This document shows, piece after piece, positions 34,842 to 45,000 of a stretch of 64,000 nucleotides of DNA. Within the stretch, counting starts at the first letter, position 1. Each line of letters starts with the position of its first letter. Source of the DNA: Nitrospira sp. GTDB lineage: Bacteria > Nitrospirota > Nitrospiria > Nitrospirales > Nitrospiraceae. The stretch covers positions 124,001-188,000 of the forward strand of contig CP126121.1 of assembly GCA_030123625.1 (NCBI GenBank). The letters are read 5' to 3'. A program made the position numbers and the translations under genes. The notes beneath the pieces were generated by a model, which worked only from the letters and a program-made list of their open reading frames with translations, was not told the DNA's origin and searched no databases.

Positions 34842-35142
34842 TGTAGAAACTCAGTTAATGCGAACAATATGGTTGGAATTTTCCGTACAGTGCTAACGCA
34901 AGAATAACAGCAGGATGCTCAAAAAGGCTGTCCAGCAAGGCCGCAGCAAGCGAAAAGGCGAGGCGTAATCATTTTCACCCACCGCCCCGAGCTGCTTTGC
35001 AGCTCTTTCCCGGTGGTACGTTGAGCCTCTGAGGTTCACGCCGCGCTGAATAAAGCGCGGCACGCTTGTGAACGCCGCCGAGATGGTGAGGCGGCGGTGT
35101 CTTGCGAGAACGCCGCTGGCGGACTTTTTCGGCATCCTGCCA
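34842..35142. repeat. Palindromic dispersed repeat, long copy
   Basis: It begins with GGCTGTAGAAACTCAGTTAATG, followed by GTGCTAACGC, CAGCAGGATGCTCAAAAAGG and TGTCCAGCAAGG. It ends with GAGAACGCCGCTGGCGGACT and TTTTCGGCATCCTGC. All these modules occur in reverse complement in the element at 46037-46232. The GGATGC/GCATCC ends are inverted repeats. It is non-coding and lies just upstream of the Lrp-type gene's ribosome binding site. Confidence 0.8.
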
Positions 35143-35155
35143 GAAGGAGGGACAC

Positions 35156-35392
35156 GTGGCAACCAGAGCCTACATTCTCATCAAAGTGAAAGCGGGAAAA
35201 ACCAAAGACGTGGTCGGCGCGCTGAAACGCATATCCGGCGTGGAACAGGCTCACTCCTGTTTCGGCCGTCCGGATATTTTTGTCTTCATCAGCGTACAAG
35301 ATGAACGGGCGCTCTCCGATGTCGTCATCACGAAGATCCATTCGATCGACGGCGTCGAGGAGACGGATACGCATATCGTAGCGGAACCGTAA
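35156..35392 (+). CDS. Lrp/AsnC-type ligand-binding domain protein (78 aa)
   Basis: A stand-alone RAM/dimeric alpha-beta barrel domain: RAYILIKVKAGKTKDVVGAL, then GVEQAHSCFGRPDIFVFISV, then VITKIHSIDGVEETDTHIV. There is no DNA-binding domain, as in small stand-alone Lrp-domain proteins. The GTG at 35156 has a strong site (AGAAGGAGG). It probably forms oligomers that bind an amino acid or similar ligand. Confidence 0.85.
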   Translation: MATRAYILIKVKAGKTKDVVGALKRISGVEQAHSCFGRPDIFVFISVQDERALSDVVITKIHSIDGVEETDTHIVAEP

Positions 35393-35429
35393 ATGAGAGG
35401 TATGAGGCTAGAAGCTAGAAGCTGAAGGC

Positions 35430-35487
35430 TAAGGTTGAGGCTGAGGCTGAAGCAACTTTATCTCAGCCTTAACCTCCAGCCTCAGCC
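35430..35487. terminator. Purine/pyrimidine inverted repeat between convergent genes
   Basis: AAGGTTGAGGCTGAGGCTGA is opposed by TCTCAGCCTTAACCTCCAGC with a short AT-rich loop. A related inverted block lies at 38625-38690. It sits between the Lrp-type gene and the 3' end of the convergent oxidoreductase gene, so a bidirectional terminator role is plausible. Confidence 0.55.
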
Positions 35488-36464
35488 TTGAGCAATATCC
35501 GTGCGCCTCCTGCTTGTGCGGACCGGTAACAGGCGTCGGCGATTTCCACGGCGCGACACCCATCCTCCCCCGTGACGGGCATTGGGGAATTGTTTTTCAC
35601 CGCCTGCAAAAAAGCCGTCAGGGTGTAGAGAACGGTCTGCGACGGAGGAGGCTCGGCATTCATCGTCTCAACACCGGTATGATCCACACAGCGAATTCGG
35701 CGATGCATCCAGTCGGCTTCCATCCGCCCCTGTGAACCAATCCATATCGCTCGCCCGGCGCGTGATCCCAAGACTCGGGCGATTTCTATCCGGCAGGTCG
35801 TTCCTCCCGCCGTGGTGAGATGAATAGAAGCCCTCGTTTCCGGCGCGCTCGGTGGAAGACAGTCCATCGTGCACTCTACATGCTGTACTTCTTCCCCGGT
35901 AAGGAATCGAATCAGGTCCATCATATGGACTCCGATTTCCAGCACGGCTCCCCGTTTGCCGTAGCCGTCGGCATGGTCGGGAGCCGTTTGTCGTCTCTCA
36001 ATGTGGAACACTACATCCAGTTGTTGGGAACGTCCGATACAAGGTCGGAACCTCTTCATGTGCTGAATCGTATGATCGAACCTGAGGGTTTGCGCCGTCA
36101 TCAAGGGAACTCCGGCTTCGCAAGCTTGAGCCACTATCGTACGGGCATCCGATACCGTCGTCGCCAATGGTTTCTCGATCAACAAAGGTTTACCGGCTGG
36201 AGAGGCCAGTCCGCAGATTTCGGAAGCGTAGATGGGAGGAGCGACCACGACCACCACATCGACCATCGGATCGGCAATGAGCGATCGAGCGTCGCCGTAG
36301 ACCTTGACTGACTCGGCACCCGATATGTGAAAGCCCTGTTCAGAATGTCGTCGACACACGGCTCTGAGGGAAGCCGTTGGAAGATCCTGAACAAGGTGCT
36401 GGGCATATCGGGCCCCATGACGGCCGACGCCGATCAGCCCGACCCCTATTGGTTTATTGTCCAC
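35469..36464 (-). CDS. Gfo/Idh/MocA-family oxidoreductase (331 aa)
   Basis: The N-terminal Rossmann fold has VGLIGVGRHGARYAQHL and the family EKP motif in GKPLLIEKPLATTVSDA. The C-terminal domain carries GAVLEIGVHMMDLIRFLTGE, with the conserved His pair region. Such enzymes oxidise or reduce sugars and cyclitols with NAD(P). The substrate cannot be deduced. The gene is convergent with the Lrp-type gene and divergent from the next gene. Confidence 0.9.
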   Translation of the reverse strand: MDNKPIGVGLIGVGRHGARYAQHLVQDLPTASLRAVCRRHSEQGFHISGAESVKVYGDARSLIADPMVDVVVVVAPPIYASEICGLASPAGKPLLIEKPLATTVSDARTIVAQACEAGVPLMTAQTLRFDHTIQHMKRFRPCIGRSQQLDVVFHIERRQTAPDHADGYGKRGAVLEIGVHMMDLIRFLTGEEVQHVECTMDCLPPSAPETRASIHLTTAGGTTCRIEIARVLGSRAGRAIWIGSQGRMEADWMHRRIRCVDHTGVETMNAEPPPSQTVLYTLTAFLQAVKNNSPMPVTGEDGCRAVEIADACYRSAQAGGARILLKAEAGG

Positions 36465-36706
36465 CGCACTCCACAGGCTTTATAAACATTGCTCCCCGCC
36501 GACGCCACTCTCGTATCGCACGGAAACGGATCAGAACAATAATGAGGTGCTCGCTTAGCGTTATTTCCGATTCCGTGCCATAAGCCATATGCCATCTGCT
36601 CCCGTCTTTAGCCAAAATGCGGTCCGTTGACATTCCCGCAAGCGGCTTCATATAGTAACGAAACATCATGTTGGTCTCAAAGCCTCTTCGGTAGAGCATC
36701 TCGACC

Positions 36707-37507
36707 ATGTCCACAATACAGACGGCTCCGTTCACACTTGAGCAGATTGGAACGGGAACAGCCCGTTTCCCAAGCGGCGTGCCGATCCCCACACTGACCG
36801 ATCAGATGGTGGACCCTTACTTCAAGAGCAAGATACCGAAGGGACACCAAATTGATTGCCTTCTCTTCTGGCCACAACAACCGGGAACCTATCCGGGAGT
36901 CGTCCTGCTGCATGACCGGTGGGGATTGACCGGACAAATGAAAGATCTCGGCGCCCGGCTGGCCTGTGAAGGCTATACGGTGATTATTCCGAATCTCTAC
37001 GGCCGGTTGGGAGGCATGGTGACCGCCGATGATGACGTCGCGGCCGCTCTGCTGGAACGCCAGAACGACGCGCATATCATGACGGATATCAATTCCTGCT
37101 GCGAGTATCTCAATACAAGCCAGGTCGTGAAGAGAAATATCCATGGCGTGGTCGGCTATGGAATGGGAGGGTCTTACGCGCTCCGCTTTGCCTGCCATCG
37201 GAAACGGCTGCGCGCGGCCGTCTCGTACTACGGCAAGACGGTCGTTCCCAAAGAGCTGATGAAGGACCTTTTTTCACCGGTGCTGTACCATCAAGCAGGA
37301 AAGGATTCCTGGGCCACTCAGGACGACGTCGAGCAATTGCGCACCGCCTCTGTCGACTATGCCAAGCGAGTCCAGATTCATCTCTATCCCGACGCATCCC
37401 ACGCGTTCTGTAATGATATGAAGCCGCACGCCTACGATCCCGACAGTTCGGCCCTCGCCTGGGAACGAACCGTCAGCTTCTTGAAGTCTTGCTTTCAAGG
37501 AACATGA
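36707..37507 (+). CDS. Dienelactone-hydrolase-like alpha/beta hydrolase lacking the nucleophile Cys
   Basis: The alpha/beta-hydrolase core is clear: YPGVVLLHDRWGLTGQMKDL (oxyanion region), EGYTVIIPNLYG, HGVVGYGMGGSYALRFACH (nucleophile elbow), VLYHQAGKDSWA (acid) and YPDASHAFCND (His). In dienelactone hydrolases the elbow reads G-x-C-x-G-G; here it is G150-Y-G152-M-G-G, so the Cys is replaced by Gly. Either it is non-catalytic or it uses another mechanism. It overlaps the next gene by ATGA, so the two are coupled. Confidence 0.85.
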   Translation: MSTIQTAPFTLEQIGTGTARFPSGVPIPTLTDQMVDPYFKSKIPKGHQIDCLLFWPQQPGTYPGVVLLHDRWGLTGQMKDLGARLACEGYTVIIPNLYGRLGGMVTADDDVAAALLERQNDAHIMTDINSCCEYLNTSQVVKRNIHGVVGYGMGGSYALRFACHRKRLRAAVSYYGKTVVPKELMKDLFSPVLYHQAGKDSWATQDDVEQLRTASVDYAKRVQIHLYPDASHAFCNDMKPHAYDPDSSALAWERTVSFLKSCFQGT

Positions 37508-38493
37508 CCGAACGTCGCTCCTCAGTGCACCATCAGCCTTCCATCAGGATCGCGATCGAACGACCTTCCGGCCGGAGCCACTCAGTCTATCGCCGTGCCG
37601 TGATCGGCTTGCTCCCGATCATGATGTGCTCGATGCTCGCCCCCTCTCTCGCCGTGGCAGAGGGAACCGTGTCTCCTTCCCTGCTGACCGACGTGGTGAG
37701 TCAACGGGCCGACCAGCTGGCTACGATCGACTCGGATGAGAGAGCCCTGCAACTGTTCACAACGGAAGTCGGGCCCGCGCTCGGACTCAACGATGCAGCG
37801 GGAGCATTGGGAGCGAAGAAACTCCCGAGTAAAATGGCCAAAGAACTGAGGTTGGCGGAATTATCCCAGTCCGTCCATGAACTGATGGCGGCGCTGGCCA
37901 CATGGCAGTTTGCCGATTCCATTCGCCATGCTGCAGGACCGTCTCCTGCCGTACTCTCACTTCCTGCAGCACGACAAGAATGGTTGCGCGGCCACAGCAA
38001 GACGATCCCGCTCCCCGGCCTATCCCCCCTTACCCAAGAGGACCAGTCCCTTCGGAATTCTCAATCGCCCTCCGATCCGCAAAACACCGACCTGCTGTTG
38101 GCGGCCGAGCGTACGATATTTGAAGCCAGTCAGCGGGCGACCGCCGCTTGGTGGGATATCTATGGCTGGAAGGAACGTATCCGACAGACGAAAGGCCGCG
38201 CTCGTCTATGCGGAACCTGGCAATGGACCATTCATAATCACCAACACCACGAAGACCAAAAAAACACGCTCGTCTTCCATCCTGAAGGACAGGTACCGGC
38301 CAATAGTCCCGTCCCGTCGGAAATGATCATCCTTGGCGACAGTATTTACCTGCGATGGGAGCACAACGGACACATCCAAGAAGACAGTTTACTGTTCACG
38401 AAAGACAATACGAAAATCGAAGGGTCCTTTGCGAACAGCCTTGGAGGATGGGGATCGATCAGCGGCAAACGGACGGCCCCCTGCAAGCAATAG
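37504..38493 (+). CDS. Exported hypothetical protein coupled to the hydrolase (about 329 aa)
   Basis: ATG 37504 overlaps the hydrolase stop. An N-terminal basic stretch and a hydrophobic run (RRAVIGLLPIMMCSMLAPSLAVAEG, about residues 32-56) act as a Sec signal. The middle is helical. The C-terminal 100 residues are beta-rich (CGTWQWTIHNHQHHEDQ, then IEGSFANSLGGWGSISGKR), with paired Cys residues that could form a disulfide. I do not recognise the family. Confidence 0.65.
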   Translation: MTERRSSVHHQPSIRIAIERPSGRSHSVYRRAVIGLLPIMMCSMLAPSLAVAEGTVSPSLLTDVVSQRADQLATIDSDERALQLFTTEVGPALGLNDAAGALGAKKLPSKMAKELRLAELSQSVHELMAALATWQFADSIRHAAGPSPAVLSLPAARQEWLRGHSKTIPLPGLSPLTQEDQSLRNSQSPSDPQNTDLLLAAERTIFEASQRATAAWWDIYGWKERIRQTKGRARLCGTWQWTIHNHQHHEDQKNTLVFHPEGQVPANSPVPSEMIILGDSIYLRWEHNGHIQEDSLLFTKDNTKIEGSFANSLGGWGSISGKRTAPCKQ

Positions 38494-38526
38494 CAGAAGG
38501 ATTAGAATTCCTTTTGGCGTCTTTAT

Positions 38527-38722
38527 CAGCAGGATGTTCAAAACGGCTGGACATTTCACCCACCAGCCTCGGCGCGCAAGACGCGCCTTCGCACGCAAAA
38601 CCGCAGCAAACGAAACCGAACAGGCTGAGGTCGAGGTTAAGGCTGAGGGAGGATTCGATTCCTCAACCTGAGCCTCAACCTAGACCTCCCTGAATGCTGG
38701 AGGACTTTTTCAACAGCCTGCC
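38527..38722. repeat. Palindromic dispersed repeat with internal purine inverted repeat
   Basis: It opens with CAGCAGGATGTTCAAAACGG and closes with GGAGGACTTTTTCAACAGCC. The interior 38625-38690 contains GGCTGAGGTCGAGGTTAAGG, opposed by CTCAACCTGAGCCTCAACCT. It overlaps the 3' end of the DUF423 gene by about 13 bp and probably supplies its terminator. Confidence 0.7.
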
Positions 38723-39102
38723 CAGCGCCATGCGCGCCAAGCCAAGAGGCACCAGCCGACAATGAACAGCGCTCCGCCCACCGGCGTCACCGCTCCAAGC
38801 CAGCGTACTCCCAATAACGAAACCCCATAGAGACTACCCGAGAATAAAAAGATTCCCGCCAAAAACATCCATCCGGCCTTGGCCGCACCCGCATCGCGGC
38901 CGATGCGGACGGCAAAGCCGCTCAGGACCATACCGAAGGCATGATACATCTGATAGCGGGTCGCCGTATCATAGACGGCCAACATGGGCTGATCCAGGAT
39001 GCCTTTGAGCATATGAGATCCGAACGCGCCGGCCGCCACGCCGAGTCCGGCACAGATGCACCCGATACAGACCAACCATCGAGATGACGCCACGATATCC
39101 AT
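38710..39102 (-). CDS. DUF423 (YgdD-type) membrane protein (130 aa)
   Basis: Four TM helices, with the family signatures LGVAAGAFGSHMLKG near the N-terminus and TRYQMYHAFGMVLSG in helix 2, followed by GIFLFSGSLYGV and APVGG-like TPVGGALFIVGW. The role of this widespread family is unknown. ATG 39102 is preferred over TTG 39117. Its last codons lie in the adjacent repeat element. Confidence 0.88.
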   Translation of the reverse strand: MDIVASSRWLVCIGCICAGLGVAAGAFGSHMLKGILDQPMLAVYDTATRYQMYHAFGMVLSGFAVRIGRDAGAAKAGWMFLAGIFLFSGSLYGVSLLGVRWLGAVTPVGGALFIVGWCLLAWRAWRWAGC

Positions 39103-39270
39103 CGCATCTGGCTCCAAATACGTGCCGGTTGTGGAACGGTGGGATCATACGCGATCCCAACCGAATACTCCATCCGAGATCGGGAAACCGATTCACCTAT
39201 GCCTGGAATATTGCACGCCCTCCGGTATCGTTTCTCGTTGGGATACAAGCCAATCCCCCAAAAACAGCCT

Positions 39271-39299
39271 TTGATTCTTGCTTCCGACTGCTGTATGGT
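39271..39299 (+). promoter_or_regulatory. Sigma-70-like promoter of the bactofilin gene
   Basis: TTGATT (39271-39276), 17 bp, TATGGT (39294-39299), about 40 bp before the ATG. Confidence 0.5.
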
Positions 39300-39340
39300 G
39301 AGCCTTTATTTTTTTGAAACCACTCTGAAAGAGGATCATC

Positions 39341-39799
39341 ATGTGGGACAAAAAGCGAGGCGATATGGAGTCAGAGAACGGGAACTTTACCGTTTTAGGG
39401 AAAGACGTCACATTTAAAGGCATCGTCCACTTCCACAGCACCGTCCAACTCGATAGTGCCTTTGAAGGAGAAATCCACGCCAAAGGCATGCTGGTCATCG
39501 GCGAAAATGCGGTTGTCCGAGGCTCGATTGTTGCCGAGACTATTGTCAGCAGAGGGAAGATCCATGGAAACGTGACCGCCAGCGGCAAGATCCAGCTGCT
39601 CAAGCCGGCGGTCCTGCTCGGCGATGTTTCCTCCCCCTCCTTTTCCATGGAGGAAGGCGCCTTCTTCAAGGGTTCGATCGACATGGGCTCCCATCCGGTG
39701 GTCGACGAACTGCAACAATCGACCATGGTGCTGCCGGATTTTTCTCACCGGATCAGCCCATCGCGACCTGTTTTGATCGAGAGTGAACGAGGGGGCTGA
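39341..39799 (+). CDS. Bactofilin, polymer-forming cytoskeletal protein (152 aa)
   Basis: The right-handed beta-helix core (about residues 18-105) shows the short hydrophobic/Gly periodicity of the family: TVLGKDVTFKGIVHFHSTVQ, then DSAFEGEIHAKGMLVIGENA, then SIVAETIVSRGKIHGNVTA. Flexible termini (MWDKKRGDMESENGN and a C-terminal tail with DFSHRISPSRP) are as expected. Bactofilins polymerise without nucleotide and position wall or envelope enzymes. A promoter lies just upstream. Confidence 0.93.
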   Translation: MWDKKRGDMESENGNFTVLGKDVTFKGIVHFHSTVQLDSAFEGEIHAKGMLVIGENAVVRGSIVAETIVSRGKIHGNVTASGKIQLLKPAVLLGDVSSPSFSMEEGAFFKGSIDMGSHPVVDELQQSTMVLPDFSHRISPSRPVLIESERGG

Positions 39800-40001
39800 C
39801 GCTCCCTCGCGCCGATCTTTTGGGGCCGAGTCTCCTCAATTTTCTTCCACAATGGATTAGCCGCTCGGCCGGTCTTATAAGACATCCGAATCTATTTTGA
39901 CCTCGTATACCAAGCCTCAGCCTCACGGTAGACATGGCGACCTCTTCCTTTTCCTATTGCGACGCAGGGTTTTGGAACGGAGTTCGATCGGCTGCGCGAC
40001 A

Positions 40002-40223
40002 TCATGACGCCGCTTTGAGTTTTCGGTACTCGTAGCGGGGCTTGATTCGCTTGTTCACAAACCGACCGATGGATTTCGCCTGGAACAGATCGATCACCTC
40101 ACTCGCCGGAACCTCATCGTATTCATAGAGATCTCCGTCGATAAACTGTACATACAGAACCCTTCGCTCTTCCTCATACCCGATCGCGCGAACTCCGGAA
40201 GAATGGACGGGAATCAATCGCAT
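40002..40223 (-). CDS. KTSC-domain protein (73 aa)
   Basis: The small KTSC domain spans the whole protein: SSGVRAIGYEEERRVLYVQF, then GDLYEYDEVPASEVIDLFQA, then SIGRFVNKRIKPRYEYRKL. The usual K-T-S-C end is degenerate here (IGRFVNKRIKP). Family members are thought to bind nucleic acid or act as accessory modules; the role is unknown. Confidence 0.88.
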   Translation of the reverse strand: MRLIPVHSSGVRAIGYEEERRVLYVQFIDGDLYEYDEVPASEVIDLFQAKSIGRFVNKRIKPRYEYRKLKAAS

Positions 40224-40362
40224 CGGTTGCCTCCACAGTCATTTCACCATCCAAGGGATCGACATTCAAGTGACGGCGACGGGATGTGCATGCCTCTTTT
40301 CGTGTGTCCTTCCCTTCGGTAAGATACGCCGCTCATTGTCCACAGACGCGGAAGAGTTTCTG

Positions 40363-42009
40363 ATGGCTCGAACCGCCGCATTCCGTTCATTTGCGCGTGT
40401 GATGACCGCTGCGTTGCTGGCCGACCGCCGACGTTGTTCGGCTGTGGATGCCGTTGGAATGCTGCAAGAACAGACTCTGGCTCGGACTATTCCGGCGATT
40501 TCTCGCCGCCGATTTTTGCTCGGCGCCGGAGCGACCGGTGCAACGCTTGCCCTTGGGGCGATCACGGGCTTTCCACTTCGCATCACCGATGCCAAGCCAC
40601 TTTCCTCCTCCCTGTCGGTGGGTATTGTCGGTGCAGGGCTCGCCGGACTGGCTTGCGCCGATACGCTCAAGACACGAGGTATTCGAGCCTCCATCTATGA
40701 GGCAACGACACGAACCGGCGGCCGCTGCCGGTCGCTGCATGGTTTCTTTCCCGGTCAAGTGGCGGAATGCGGCGGCGAGCTGATCGATACCTCCCATAAG
40801 ACTTTATTGGGGTATGCCGAACGATTCGGCCTGGGTCTCGAAGACGACCACGATCAACCCGGTGAGATTGTCTACCATTTCCTCGGGCAACGGTATTCAG
40901 AATGCTCGATCATCGCCGAGTTTCGCGATTTCTTGTCGATCGCGCGGGGCGATCTGAATCGTCTGTCTCCAAAAGTCTCGGCCCTCTCTCATACCCCGGA
41001 CGATGTCGCGCTGGATCGGACGAATCTGCTGGCCTACTTAGAAGGACACAACGGAGCCGGCGTCCCGGCCGGTCCCCTGGCCAAGGCCGCCGTCATCGCA
41101 GCCTATGAAGCGGAATACGGACTGGCAGCGGCCGATCAGAGTTGTCTGAATTTCCTCTTGTTCATTCACTCCGAGCCCCGTTCGACATTCACTCCCTTCA
41201 GCGTCTTCAGTGACGAGCGTTACCATCTGGCGGACGGTAACGACCGCATCGTCGAAGGACTGACGCGAGAAGTCGCGGGACAAATTTCCTATGAGAGCAG
41301 GCTTATGCAAGTCCGCCGTCTCAGCGACGGACGCATCGAGCTGACGCTCCAAACCGGCGGCCGCACGACCATCAAAACACACGACGTCACGGTGCTCGCC
41401 GTCCCCTTCACGGTCCTACGTGAGGTCGAACTCGACGCGAGTCTTGCGATTCCCTTGAATCAACTGACGGCTATTCGGACGCTCGGCTACGGCACCAACG
41501 CCAAGCTGATGATCGGCTTTTCCGGCAGGCCGTGGCGGGCTGTGGGATCGAACGGGACGGCTTACGCGGATCTCAGGAACGTGCAGACGGCGTGGGAAAC
41601 CAATCCTTCACGAGGGACGGAGACGAGAGGCGTACTCATCGACTACTCCAGCGGCGCACGGGGAGCAAGCTTGCGTCCACACGCGGTTCAAGCGAATGTC
41701 CGGCGGTTTTTGAACGACCTGAATGTCATCTATCCCGGCATACTCGACGCCGCCACGATCGTACAGGGACAGTATCTCGCCCACCTGGAACATTGGCCGT
41801 CGAATCCATTTACGAAAGGCAGCTATACCTGCTACCGTCCCGGCCAATTTACGACGATGGCCGGCTTGGAGGGTGTGCCTGTCGGCAATGTGCTGTTCGC
41901 CGGAGAACATGCGAACTCGTTCTATGAATGGCAGGGCTTCATGGAGGGGGCGGCGCTCTCCGGCATTGCGGCGGCCCAATCGATTCTGACCACAGCCAAA
42001 AGACGCTAG
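40363..42009 (+). CDS. Flavin amine oxidase with a Tat signal (548 aa)
   Basis: A twin-arginine signal (ISRRRFLLGAGATGATLALG) precedes the FAD-binding Rossmann motif VGIVGAGLAGLACADTL and RTGGRCRS. The C-terminal FAD-binding end reads LFAGEHANSFYEWQGFMEGA. This matches flavin monoamine oxidase or L-amino-acid oxidase-like proteins exported folded with their cofactor. The substrate is unknown. ATG 40363 is chosen over a longer frame from 40270. Confidence 0.88.
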   Translation: MARTAAFRSFARVMTAALLADRRRCSAVDAVGMLQEQTLARTIPAISRRRFLLGAGATGATLALGAITGFPLRITDAKPLSSSLSVGIVGAGLAGLACADTLKTRGIRASIYEATTRTGGRCRSLHGFFPGQVAECGGELIDTSHKTLLGYAERFGLGLEDDHDQPGEIVYHFLGQRYSECSIIAEFRDFLSIARGDLNRLSPKVSALSHTPDDVALDRTNLLAYLEGHNGAGVPAGPLAKAAVIAAYEAEYGLAAADQSCLNFLLFIHSEPRSTFTPFSVFSDERYHLADGNDRIVEGLTREVAGQISYESRLMQVRRLSDGRIELTLQTGGRTTIKTHDVTVLAVPFTVLREVELDASLAIPLNQLTAIRTLGYGTNAKLMIGFSGRPWRAVGSNGTAYADLRNVQTAWETNPSRGTETRGVLIDYSSGARGASLRPHAVQANVRRFLNDLNVIYPGILDAATIVQGQYLAHLEHWPSNPFTKGSYTCYRPGQFTTMAGLEGVPVGNVLFAGEHANSFYEWQGFMEGAALSGIAAAQSILTTAKRR

Positions 42010-42067
42010 CGGTGCCGAGTGTCATCCCCCGGCAGATGACCATCGTCGGCAGCGGACAGAGAGGCAT

Positions 42068-45000
42068 TTACGGCTGTTTCAGCGCAAAATCGTAGCTGCC
42101 GTAATGAATATAGTCGGCCCAATCCACTGATTCGAGCTCGACCCGCACCTTTTCGCGGCCAGCCAGGAGTGCCGCTCCGATGGTCTGTTGCCGTAACAAT
42201 TCCGTATAGAAGGTTTGCGCGAACGCTCCAGCCGATTCATCACCCACCGGCCAGTAGGTTCCCACATAATTGGCCACACCTCCTCGCAAGAATGCCTCCG
42301 CCAGTCCCGCTGTCCGTTCGAGGCGCTTCTCGATATTCAAATTCTGAATCTTTTTTTCCGGCGGCTTTCTGATCCGGCCGGCTTCACAGGCGTTGAAAAA
42401 CACGAGGCTGGGGAGATTGCCGATCGCGGCCAAATCTGCTCCGCTCAAGACTTCCTTGCCATTGCACAAAATTCCACTGCGAGCCGGCGCGTGTGGATCG
42501 AAGAACGCATGTCCCGCATAATGCACAACATCATACGCGCCGGATCGAAATTTCTTCAGTAATTCGGCCTTCGTGGCTTGCGTACCGTGCACCTTCTCCA
42601 TGACGACTCCCGGTTGAGCACCGCCGAATAAGCTCTCGATTCGCTCCCCCTCTTTCTCAGCTCCCGGCAAATCTTGAGTCGGATTCACGACGAGAAGGAC
42701 TGTGAGCTTTTCGGTGCGTTGCCGCTGCTCCAGCCACTTGGCCACGGACAGGTTGCTGGCGAGATATCGTCGGCTCAAACCTTGATCGATCGCCGGCACC
42801 CATCCGTTCACCCGGATCGTCTCCCAGGGTATGCGGGAGGATGGAGCATCATGCACCACCACCAGATGTTGCTCTTTCACTTGTGGGAGAACCGCGAGGA
42901 CTCGTTGCGGGAGTACGAGCTGCGCGAGCTCATCACCGAACCGAATCATCGCATCAAGACTGAGCGAAGGAGACTCCAGCTTCGCTAAATGCTTATCCAG
43001 AGCGTCGCTCTTCAGTTGTTGCGTATCCGTGATGACACTGGCCTTCGATCCTGGCGTCAGGATAGACGACGTCAAGCCGATCGAGCCCTTGCCCTGAGCG
43101 GATGCCTCCTGCCGAACCAGGAGGTAGGCCGGCTCGGGCCCTTTCGATGCACGCAGCACACTGGGCACCAACGGAGGCTTGAGCCGCACCTCGTCGAACG
43201 TAACTTCTACTTCTTCGAAGAGCGGCGTACTGGAAAGCCGCAAGAGTGCCGATCGGATGTCTTGATAGCGCTGAGGATTCATTTCACAGATCGTAATCCG
43301 CCTGAACCAATGGTCCCCATCGGTATCTTTCAGTGCTCTGAAAAAGCCGGTCAGCAAATCTTGCAAGGCCGACTCGATGTCCTGACCGCTTCGTCCCCCC
43401 AGCAACACCGTGCCGAATTCCTCGACGCTCGTTCGGATGCAGGTGCGCACGATATTCTCCGCACTGACTTGCAAGACCGTATTACTGAACTGATCGAAGT
43501 CGCCGAGCCCGATAAAGATGATGAAATCCGCTTGGAGGGGGTGACGACCGGTGGGCATCACGAATATCTCGCCCACATTGCCGCTGAACATCCGCCTTGT
43601 CGTGAAATCCTTAATGGCGCCGTTCATCCGCTCATCGAGCGCATCCGCCGGGCCGCTGGGCGCCACGTTGCGGTAGATGCCTAAAACATAGGCGCGGCTG
43701 TCCAACTCCGTGATACTGCCCAACGCCAGTCGAATGTCGAGCCGTTGCTGTCTCCGTCGGCCGACGATCACTTGATGTAACGGCTGCTCAAGCAGGCTTG
43801 GGTGCGCCGCTCCGATGGTAAGCGCCGCGTCGCCGACCACCGGCTGATCCCGACTGTCCGGAGCAACAAAGCCGTCCAAAGCGTGACGGATGTCTTGCTC
43901 AGTCAACTCCTTTCCCTGGCGGCCTCCATAGGCCGGTGCTCGGAGCGCCTGCTCACGAACCGTGCGAGTCGGGCTGCGTCGGATCGGCGCCCACTGTTGA
44001 GGTAACAGCGACGTATCGCCCTGCCGAATGATTTCGATGGTCGCTTGAGCGACAAGGCGATTGTTGGGCAAGCTGCCGTGGGATTCTTCGATGTAATACG
44101 TCTTCGTGCCTGCCAGTTCGGCAAACGCCTTCGGCACCGTCCCATCGCCTTCCATGGACTGTTCGTACACGAATTCATTGCCACGCAGCTTCAAGCCGAC
44201 GACCGTTTCCTGATTCACACCGGCGATGAGAACAAATCGATTGTCGGCAGGCGCCAGGGACTGCTGCACCGACGGTACTTTTGTCAAGATCGGCTGCTGC
44301 GGCTTGGGGCCTTTGGTCGGCCAGGAGGCGAGGTCGAACAGATCGACATCGTGAAACACCTCCTTGGTCGGAAGCAGATGGTACAGGCCGGGAAACGTCG
44401 TAAAGACGAGGGACGAAAGCTCTTCCGCATCGTGCATGGGATCGATGGCGGCGACCTGCTTCACCACGGGATACACACCCCGAATCGCTTGCGCCGGCGC
44501 GAACGATCCATGGTTCGGAGTGCCGAGCATCACCAGTCGGTTGATTTTCTTCGTGGCAGACGAGTCCCGCTCGATAGCCGCTCGTACGACTAAGCCTCCC
44601 ATACTGTGTGCCACAAGCCATACCTGCTCCGCGCTCTCTTCCCGCAGTTTGCTCACCAATCCATTTCCCAATACATCCAGACCCTGACGCCAATCGTAAT
44701 AGTGAAAATCCGCGTCGAACCCGGCGAGCTTCAACCGCAGCTTGAGGCCTGTATAGGCTAAGGGAATCGCCCCCAGTGCCGTGTACTTGTTGGTCGATCC
44801 ATTGAGGGCAAGTTGAGTGAGGTGTCCCAGCATGATATCGGCCGGGTCAAACCACAGCACATCGTCAAGAATCGGACGTTCTTTTCCGATCGTCGATCCC
44901 ATGATGCCGGGAAGGATGAGCACGCGGGGCCCACCTCGGACACTCCGGCGCCTGGTTTCCTTCGCCAACTGCTGCAACTCTTGATACTGCGCGTCGCCAA

